Source: Jaltomata sinuosa
Taxonomy: Eukaryota > Streptophyta > Magnoliopsida > Solanales > Solanaceae
NCBI GenBank assembly: GCA_003996215.1
Contig: QJPP01007581.1
Coordinates: 310,001-374,000 of the forward strand
Length of the DNA stretch: 64,000 nucleotides
Direction of reading: 5' to 3'
Shown here in pieces: positions 56,490 through 64,000 of this stretch; within the stretch, counting starts at the first letter, position 1, and the number at the start of each line of letters is the position of its first letter. The notes beneath the pieces were generated by a model that made no database searches, was not told the origin of the DNA, and saw only the letters and a program-made list of their open reading frames with translations. Both the position numbers and the translations under genes were made by a program.

Positions 56490-56503
56490 ATATTTCCCTT
56501 TTT
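56490..56503 (-). promoter_or_regulatory. decayed SIRE polypurine tract
   Basis: Minus strand AAAAAGGGAAATAT before the LTR start. SIRE elements usually have AAAAAGGGGGAGAT here, so two or three changes from it. Confidence 0.6.
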
Positions 56504-56857
56504 ATGATGACAATTTAATAAAAATATTTATAGTCAACTTTTCTGATATGTATTTGCTCCCTCCGCATAGTTGACTTTTGTTGCTATGCAGTTCGTCAGT
56601 CAACTTTGATAGTTTTCAAGTTGACTCCCCCCGTTTCTATTTTTTCCCTTTGACATCATTCAAAAAGGAAGCAAAACAGGCAAAACAAGATACAGAAAGC
56701 AAACAACTAGAGCAGATAGATAAATAGAGAATACAACAATCTTCTGGTGTTATGTTTAGTTACAATAAAAAATAACAAAATAACATTATTTTCAAAAACA
56801 GATCATAAAGGTCTAGGATGAAATTCTTCATTGCTTTAAGTTTGGTGTCAATCTCAG

Positions 56858-57960
56858 TCAGCCGAGTGAGAATTTCACAAGGAGGATTGAAGAGCTGGGT
56901 TCAATAGAAGGAGAGGTTTTAAATTTTGAAAGAATAGGAGCACCCATGGGACTATTTTCAGGCTTAAGCACCCAAATACTATCTGTAAGGATATAACTCA
57001 TACTAACAAAAGCTCGAGAATTATAGCACTGCTTAACAATCAATGAAGAAAAATTATCCAGATTCACATTGTTTGCTTCTAGGATTCGAGTAATCAACAA
57101 GCCATATGAAAGGCCGGAGTGATCTAGAGCAACATCAATTATGTAGTAAGAATGAAAGAGGATAGTTTAACTAGTATTTTAGAGAGAAGGCAGTAGGTAA
57201 TTAAAGTATCACATTGAGATAGAGTGAAATAAGATCCAGCACAAGATAGTAAGGTGATGAAAATGATATGAGCAATAACTCGAGTCTCAAGGAAAAGGTC
57301 CTTTGGATCAAGTTGAAAAGGAAGGTTATCAGAGGAGTCTAGAGCAATGAATTTCTTTGCTTGGTTATAAGAGATATCAAAATCGATCGATCAAGAATAT
57401 TTAGAAGAAGTAGAAAAATCAGAATAATAAATTCAAAAAATAACATCAAACACAGCACAATAAAAGATATACGTTTATTCAGAATAAGAATTTTCAACTC
57501 ATCAGCTTTGAAAGTGCTAAGATTAGCATAAAAGAGGCGAATAAAAAGATTGTAAACTGCCTTGGGTGTAGTAGAGAAAAAATTTGGCCACTCTTTAGAC
57601 TCAATATATGATTTAACTAGACAATAAAGAGAGTCAAGTAAATAATCATCACCGATTCTTTCATGCACGAAAAATTTATCTTTGACAGAATGAAACAGAG
57701 TCTCATTAAAAAGTCTTAAAAATTAGCTTTGACATCAAAAAAATTATCAAAATCAAACTTGATTTACTTTTTAAAGAACTCAGAGTCACCGAGAAGAAAA
57801 GAGCATTTTTTCATCAATGAACGAAAAAAATCAAAATTTATGATCGAAAAAATCAGAATCGACCAGAACAGGAGAGATAATTTTTTCTTTTTTCTTGAAT
57901 TTAAAACTTTTTCGAGCGACTTTGAAAGAAGATTTTTGAGATTTAGCTATAGATGAAAAT
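56858..57960 (-). pseudogene. envelope-position ORF with plant transposon-type domain
   Basis: ORF between pol and 3' LTR, where SIRE elements carry an envelope-like gene. Basic N terminus: IAKSQKSSFKVARKSFKFKK (about 57945). Then FVHERIGDDYLLDSLYCLVK, SKEWPNFFSTTPKAVYNLFI, RLFYANLSTFKADELKILIL, KDLFLETRVIAHIIF, CDTLITYCLLSKILVK, DHSGLSYGLLITRILEANNV, ending PSIEPSSSILLVKFSLG. The FYANL and YGLLITRILE segments resemble the 'putative plant transposon protein' domain. No signal peptide or clear membrane anchor is visible. Several frameshifts. Function unknown. Confidence 0.7.
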
Positions 57961-58189
57961 TTTGGATAAGGAAAAGGGAAAAGCGAGAAGAGAAACTTAA
58001 GAAAAATGGAGAAGATGGAAGATTTTGTAAAAAAAGTACATACAAACGATGTGAAAAGACGAAAGGACAGAAGTAATTATTACTTCAAAAATATAAGGAA
58101 CGAAGTAAAAATAAAAAGGTAATTTCACATCAATCAATACAAGCAATTAATAAGGCAAACAAATATATTACATGGAAAGAAAAAAAAAA

Positions 58190-58950
58190 CTTTAACAAGA
58201 TTTTAAAATAATATCAAGTGATTTTAGAAAATAAAATCGTTCTTCAAGTAAGAGCTTAGTGAAAATATCAGCAAATTAATAATCAGTACTTACAAAAGAT
58301 ATTTTAATATCATCATTTAAAAAATAATCCCTTATAAAATAATGCTTAATATCCATGTGTTTAGCTCTAGAATGATGCACAAATTTTTTTATCAAATAAT
58401 AGCACTAAAATTATCATATATAATTTGGACAGATTTAAAACACAAATTATAATCTAGTTGATGAAGTATCCATAAGAGTTGAGCATAAAATAAATTACTC
58501 CATAATAAATATATATTTAGTTTCAGTATTAGAGATGGAGGCACAATTTTATTTTTTACTATTTTAGAAAATAGAAAAATTTCTCCAAAGTTGACATGTT
58601 TCACTGGTGCTTTTCCTATCACTCTTGTCACCTGTAAAATTTGTATTCGAGTAGCGTTTTAATTTAAAATCACAAGTATTTAAATGTCATAGATCATGAG
58701 TGATAATGCCATCAAGATACCTAATAATATTTTTCACAGCAGTAAGATGTGATTTTTTAAAAGCTGACTGAAATCTTATATATTTGCGAACACTAAATAT
58801 GATATCTGATCGATTGACTGTGAGATAAAGTAGAAATCTAATCATATCATATATCTGATTTCATTTATAAATTTACCTTCACTGTCAGAGTCAAGAGAAC
58901 ATGTAAGACTCATAGGTGTTTTCAGAGCCTTAGCTTCACTCATGTCAAAT
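58190..58950 (-). pseudogene. SIRE-like RNase H
   Basis: End of pol. HLTAVKNIIRYLDGIITHDL, LKRYSNTNFTGDKSDRKSTS, ETCQLWRNFSIF, then decayed NTETKYIF (usually TEAEY) and the closing HSRAKHMDIKHYFIRDY, KISFVSTDY, FADIFTKLLLEERFYFLKS. Multiple stops; the first Asp of YSDADF reads Asn (YSNTNF). Confidence 0.8.
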
Positions 58951-59760
58951 TTTTAAATTAGTTCTTTCATATACTTAATTTGACATATGAATTTTTTTTA
59001 GTCGACTAGTGAATTTGTAGTTTCAAAAAAAAATTAACTTACTCATTATGCTCATTTTAAATTTACTTTACATTAAATTAGAAAATTATTACACAAATCA
59101 GTATTAATAATATAAAAAATAATATCATCAACATATATTTTAATAATAAAATTTTCACCTGATGTTCTTTTGATGAATAAGGTAGTGTCAATTTTTTCTC
59201 TAATAAAATCATAATCAATTAAAAAATTACTCAAGCGATCATATCAAGCACGAGGAGCTTGATTGAGATCGAAAAGAGCTTTTGATAATTTAAAAACATA
59301 ATAGAAAAATTTAAATTTTTTAAAGTCAGTAGCTTGTTTGATAAATATATTTTCTTCAATAATTCATTTAAAAAAGTGTTTTTGACATCCGTTTGAAATA
59401 GTTTAAATTTTTTATGAAAAGCATAGATAAGTAAGATATGAATAGATTCTAATTTTATCATCGAAGTAAATATTTTATCATAGTCAATTTTTTCTTGTTG
59501 AGAATAGCCTTGAGTAATTAATTGAGCCTCGTTGCAAATTATCTCTCTTTCTTTATTCAATATGTTTCTGAATACTCACCTAGTTTTAATCGTTAAAGTC
59601 CTTTCAGGCTTAGGAACTAGGGTCTACACTTTTTTTTTAAAGTGATCTAATTTTTCTTGCATAACCTTTACCCAATGATTATCTTTTACGGTTTTACTAA
59701 TATTTTTTGACTCAAATTGTGATGAGAGTGTTATGTTATTAACATTTTTCTTACTTGATG
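58951..59760 (-). pseudogene. SIRE-like reverse transcriptase
   Basis: ICNEAQLITQGYSQQEKIDY, DKIFTSMIKLESIHILLIYA, FHKKFKLFQTDVKNTFLNEL are clear relatives of the copia RT fingers and palm. YVDD (59137-59126, KIYVDDIIFY) is intact in spite of the general decay. Frame is lost between the segments. Confidence 0.82.
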
Positions 59761-61279
59761 CTCGATCTACATTTTATATTAGGATTTTTAATAATAAATT
59801 TCTTTGGATAGTCAACCTCACTTTTTCATTCATTTGTCAATAACGAATTGATCAATTTGATCAACAGTCGATTTTTTTGGACAATTATTTTTTTTAAGAT
59901 AACTTTTACAGTAATGGCGATTTGTTCTTCTTCATCATCTGTGCTACTAATCTTTTCAATAATGTGGGTAAAGTCATCAAATATAATATGAATAAGTTTT
60001 TTTATACTAGATGTTCTTTTATTAAACACTCTCTAAGATTTACTAGAGTTTGAGTAATCAAGAAAAATATCTTCATCACTTTGAGGGTCAAACATATCAA
60101 TATTATCTTATCGTTGCTGTGAATAAAGCATTTACACTCAAAGGGATAAAAGTATCCAACATTTAATCTTTTTTCATTTCATAACTCATAAAGAATTTTC
60201 TTCAAAATGAGTGATGAGACATCTATTTAAAACATGACATGCAGTACTTACAACTTCTGTCCAAAAATAATATGGCAGTACATGTTCATAAATTATGGTT
60301 CTTGTCATATCTTATAAAGTCTTATTTTTTATTTAATATGTCATTTTATTGAGGAGATTTTGAAGATAAAAATTTGTGTGTATATTTATGTTCATTATAA
60401 AAAAAATTAAATGCTTTGTTCTCAAATTTTTCTCCATGATCATTTTTAATTAAGCTAATGCAATAAATTTTATCTCATAAAAAATTTAAATTTTTTAAAG
60501 TATCATCTTTGTTAGTCAAAAATTTAACCTAAATAAAGCGTGAAAAATTATTAAAAATAAAGCATATTTTTTTCTCCGGTGCTTGTAATTTTAGTGGGAT
60601 CAAAAAAATTCATGTGAAAAAATTACAAAAATTTAGAAGTAGACACTATATCTTTAATAGAAAAAGAGTTTCTGATTTACTTACCCAATTAACATGCATC
60701 GCATATATGACACTTTTTGTAGTTTAGTTTAGGAAGTCTAGCTATGAGCTTATATTTAGTTAATTTCTTAATGAGATGTATGCTTGCATATTCACGCTTC
60801 TTGTTTCAAATTCAGGGATCATCAAAAATAAAAATTAAACAGATGCGTTCTTCTGATTTTCAATAGAGTCTAAAAAATATACTATTTCTATTTCAGTTTT
60901 AAAGAAGTAAAACCTTTTCAAAATGCATTTTTTATATCATATTTTATTTTTTTGAATTTTACGTCAAGGTCAACATCACACAACTGGTATATGCTCAGCA
61001 AGTTATACTCTAAATTTTTCACCAAGTAAACATTAGTGATTTCACATGATTCATTAAAAAAAGTTATACCAATATTTATTTATTTATTTTAAAAAATAAT
61101 CTTCAAAATAAATATTTTCTCCATCAAAGTCTATAACATATTTAAGCAAATTTTTTTTGTTATCTGATTTGACCATAGATTATCAAGATTTTTTTTTAAA
61201 TTTTGAGTAGTGTCCTTGCAAATCAGATTCATTAATTTTTTTTAAGGTACCCAAATTTTCTTGGGTCCTTTGAAGTTAG
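59761..61279 (-). pseudogene. SIRE-like protease and integrase remnants
   Basis: Strongly decayed. Recognisable: MARTIIYEHVLP-like MTRTIIYEHVLPYYFWTE, STACHVLNRCLITHFEENS (about 60290-60190), HKYTHNF-like and SPQ-like segments near 60400-60330, LPKLNYKKCHICDAC (about 60735-60690, GAG-pre-integrase), and CFKGPKKIWVP (about 61275) before the protease. Many stops; no catalytic site is fully preserved in one frame. Confidence 0.65.
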
Positions 61280-62405
61280 TTATTGATTTGATTGATTCAG
61301 ACTTAGAATTTCAAGCTCATTTAGATAGGTGTAAGAATGAAATATATAATTATAATATTTATGATTAAATTTATCACAATAATGACAAGCATGAGAAATG
61401 TGCTCTTTAGCGACAGTCGACTTACTATCACTATATTTATTAAGCCTTAGTTGATTTCTCATAATGAGTCATCTACTGAGATTTTCACTATAATAATATT
61501 TGCTAGAGGCAGATTTATCATTATCAAATCTTTTATTAGTTGATTTACCAGATGGAGTCAACTGATTTGATCTGACAATAATATGATTGAAAGATATTTA
61601 AAATTATTGATTTGAATTTTTAATTAATTTTTTTTTGAAGAATTTTTTTTCTATTTTACATACTTCTAATTGAATTTTTCAGTCATTCTTTTCTTTTTAC
61701 AGGACTCTAAATTATTAAAAACTCTGTTAAAGTTAGTTATGGCCTGATCTAGCAATCTTTGCAGTTCTTCACAATTTAAATAAAAAATAAATTTTATCTC
61801 ACTTGATTATTCAATTGTCATGAAGTATATGTCTTCTACATCATCATTTTCATGTTCTGAATTTTTTTATCATCCCAACTGCAGAAAGTCTTGTTATTTC
61901 TCTTTCTTTGATTTTTCTTGGTGTATTTTTTTTTGCTTCAGAATAATCATTTGCGATATGTTAATACTTTTCATAATTATAGCATTTACCATCGTTCTTA
62001 TTGTATTTAGTGAGTTATTTTTTCTTTGAAAAGTTTTATTTATCATTTTTTTGATTTTTAGATATTTTGAAAAATTTCAAAATAGATTTGGTGATTAAGG
62101 CGATTTCATTTTCTCTAATGTTCTTTTCATCTTTTTCTTATTTTTCAGTAGCTTTGAAAGTTATTATTTATTTTTTTGAATCTTCTTATTTAAATGAGTC
62201 TTCTCAAAAGTAATGAGATCTCTTTTTTACTTCATCATAAGTAAGTTTGTTGAAATTCATACTTTCAAAAGTCACAACCTTAAAGAGCCATGAAAAATGC
62301 AGGTCTTTTAGAATTTTCATGATATAATCAGATACAAAATATGTCTTTCTTGCAGTCTTGAGTTCACCAATGATTTTTTTCAAAGTGCGTGAATATTTAT
62401 TCAAT
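61280..62405 (-). pseudogene. SIRE-like gag, C-terminal part with damaged zinc knuckle
   Basis: LNKYSRTLKKIIGELKTARK, YIMKILKDLHFSWLFKVVTF, FNKLTYDEVKKRSHYF (62400-62204) match the copia gag core. The zinc knuckle reads CHYCDKFNHKYYNY (about 61385), so the last Cys is Tyr. SDSKSTVAKEHISHACHYC precedes it. Reading is broken by stops and A/T-rich runs between 61465 and 62200. Confidence 0.7.
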
Positions 62406-63330
62406 GAATTCAAACCGAACCGCAAATCGAACCAAATCGCAAATCGAACCAACTCGCAAAAAAAAATCGACTAGTGATTTGATTTGACTTGGTTTGGTAT
62501 TGGAAAAAAAACCTCGACTATAATTGATTTGGTTTAATTTTAACTAAAAAAAGTCAAATCGAACCGAACCAAACCCGATATTACATGTACTATTTTAAAA
62601 AATATTTTATACGTAAAAATATTTATTGTTATGTAATTTATAAATATTTCTTCAACTTTTTCATAGTTTTTATATCTTTTAATATATTATTTCAAGTTTA
62701 AACTTAGAATTTTAAATGGTCCAATAAGTCTTTTACAACCTATAGATATTAGTAACTCAAATAAAGCCCATATCAATACGAATGTTAAGAAAAGATTATT
62801 CAATCCAACACTAGGAATGACAATTATGTTAGATATTTATTCTTTAATTTTACATAATTACATAAACTAATATATTTTTCTGTTTTATATTTAGTCATGT
62901 AGTTAATACTTATTAGACTTATTTTAGCATGACTTAATACTTTTAGATTATGATTATTTATTTTTATTATGACTTATTAATATGCAATATTTATTCTATG
63001 CGGATTTCATTATTTGTTTGGTTGAATATTTTACTGTCATTACTCACTTCATTAATTTCAAATAAAGTGAATATATTTTGTGTTATTTTTTTTAAAGTAC
63101 CTTAGATAATTGTATTTTGCTCGGACTAAAGAAATATTTGAAGCACAAGTTAATAATATGTTTGTATGAAGACTTTACTGGAAAAAACTCGAAAAATTTG
63201 AGGAAACTGAAAAAACTCAAAAAAATCTAACTTTTATTGATTTGGTTTGGTTTATAAATTTAAAAATCCGACACTAATAATTTGGTTTGGTATTTAAAAA
63301 ATCTGAACCAACCCGATTCATGTACACCCC
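62406..63330. mobile_element. non-autonomous hAT-like element, GGTTCGG/TTTGGTTTGG-rich
   Basis: Interrupts the SIRE gag. The right end, reversed, reads AGGGGTGTACATGAATCGGG, the common start of a Solanaceae hAT-type element; both ends are rich in 'accgaacc', 'aaatcgaacc' and 'ttggtttgg' words. The middle is AT-rich and non-coding. The left terminal repeat is not recognisable and no target duplication was found, so identification is tentative. Confidence 0.5.
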
Positions 63331-63338
63331 TACGTAAT

Positions 63339-63526
63339 CAGTGGAGGAGCCACCCTTTGGCCAGGGAGTTCATCCGAACCCCCTTGGCAGAAAATTATAC
63401 TACTTATACACGGTTAAAATTATTTTTTATGTATATATAGTAGATGTTGAACCCCCTTCGACTAGTTCGTATGTTTGTATTTTCAGAATTTGAACCCCCT
63501 TAATGAAAATTCTGGCTCCACCTCTG
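63339..63526. mobile_element. 188-bp hAT-type MITE with perfect 8-bp target duplication
   Basis: Ends CAGTGGAGGAGCCA and TGGCTCCACCTCTG form a 14-bp terminal inverted repeat with two mismatches. Flanked on both sides by TACGTAAT (63331-63338 and 63527-63534), an exact 8-bp target-site duplication as hAT transposases make. No ORF. It sits at the right edge of the GGTTCGG-rich element. Confidence 0.9.
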
Positions 63527-63539
63527 TACGTAATAGTTC

Positions 63540-63980
63540 ATATTTATACACCAAAAGACTGTCGATGATCTACTTTACTTTATCAGTTTTTTCATAAGTC
63601 ATCTTCAATTTGTTCCATAATTTTTTAACACTTTTACAATAAGATATTTTTTTATATTCTTCACCATTGATGAAATTGTAGAGAATATGTTTGCTTCGAA
63701 GTTTATTTGAATAATTTTCACTTATTCCTCAGTATAGTTCTCTAGGAACGAGATTATCTCAGTTGGCATTTCTTCATTATCAATTTTTTTTTATCCTTCT
63801 TATTTGGTGAAATTATAATGTCAACTAGTTTGATGACTCTTCATACTTTGACATCGTAAGATTTGATGAAAGATTTCATTCTTATTTTTCAATGAGAGAA
63901 GTGTTTTCCATTAAAATAAGGAGGCTTTGATTGAGAAGTCTGTTCTTGAAATAGTGCTTCAAAAATAGTATTTTGAGACA
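63540..63980 (-). pseudogene. SIRE-like gag, N-terminal part
   Basis: Starts MSQNTIFEALFQEQTSQSKP (ATG at 63979-63981), then YFNGKHFSH, a TGA where copia gags have the Trp of the Y-x-x-W motif, then KIRMKSFIKSYDVKV and a second TGA at a Trp position. The start context (aaaaaaagaccATG) and the PPYFNG motif support the start. The window ends about 20 bp upstream. Confidence 0.8.
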
Positions 63981-64000
63981 TGGTCTTTTTTTTTATTTGC

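Larger units (their letters stand above)
55497..64000 (-). mobile_element. SIRE-like Ty1/copia element with envelope-like ORF
   Basis: Read right to left: gag start near 63980, zinc knuckle, protease, integrase, RT (YVDD kept), RNase H, an envelope-position ORF, polypurine tract, 3' LTR. The 5' LTR and primer site are outside the window. The coding region is far more decayed than the LTR and envelope-like part, with many stops and A+T enrichment. Interrupted by a 0.9-kb GGTTCGG-rich element and a MITE. Confidence 0.82.

Noticed and set aside
1..64000. Endogenous plant pararetrovirus or other virus remnant
   Set aside because: All RT segments are in LTR-retrotransposon contexts (gypsy or copia domain order with LTRs and primer sites); no movement protein or virus-type coat region was seen.
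1..64000. tRNA or rRNA genes
   Set aside because: No cloverleaf-like or rRNA-like sequence was noticed on reading; primer sites only mimic tRNA 3' ends. A covariance-model scan would be needed to be certain.

Overview
The window looks like repeat-only chromatin of a flowering plant, most likely from the nightshade family (Solanaceae). That assignment is an inference from the style of the repeats: an Ogre/Tat-type Ty3/gypsy element with satellite-like arrays in its 3' region, Tekay-like and Athila-like gypsy remnants, SIRE-like and Bianca-like copia elements, an ACCGG-ended hAT family, and a short CAGTGG-GGAGCC MITE. I found no cellular gene, tRNA, rRNA or CRISPR array. Every coding stretch is a transposable-element protein, and every one I could follow carries frameshifts, stop codons or deletions.

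Layout. 1-7.8 kb: LTR pieces and two broken copies of one gypsy family (here family A). The plus-strand gag and the minus-strand gag-protease-RT meet tail to tail near 3.23 kb. 7.83-25.76 kb: an Ogre-like element on the minus strand with 5' LTR and primer site on the right, ORF1, gag, protease plus G-patch, RT, two RNase H domains, integrase, a 3' region with two different ~65-bp tandem arrays, and a shortened 3' LTR on the left. 25.8-33.5 kb: LTR fragments around an Athila-like gag whose whole pol is deleted.

33.5-48.7 kb: an inverted repeat of about 15 kb. Each ~7.1-kb arm holds a complete-length but mutated hAT transposon, a ~340-bp flank, a SIRE LTR, part of an envelope-like ORF, and the 5' part of a copia element. 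Both outer ends of the inverted repeat fall exactly on hAT termini. 48.7-53.4 kb: a longer copy of the same copia element. 53.4-55.2 kb: a third hAT copy, truncated and internally deleted. 55.2-64 kb: a third copy of the flank, SIRE LTR and envelope-like ORF, continuing into a heavily decayed SIRE-like element on the minus strand, interrupted by a GGTTCGG-rich element and by a 188-bp MITE with a perfect 8-bp target duplication.

The sequences act as parasites rather than as a joint pathway. The main interest is structural: inverted duplications bounded by hAT ends, shared mutations that order the events, satellite seeds in the Ogre 3' region, and C-to-T decay that has destroyed catalytic motifs. 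All coordinates are by eye; boundaries without a terminal motif are approximate.
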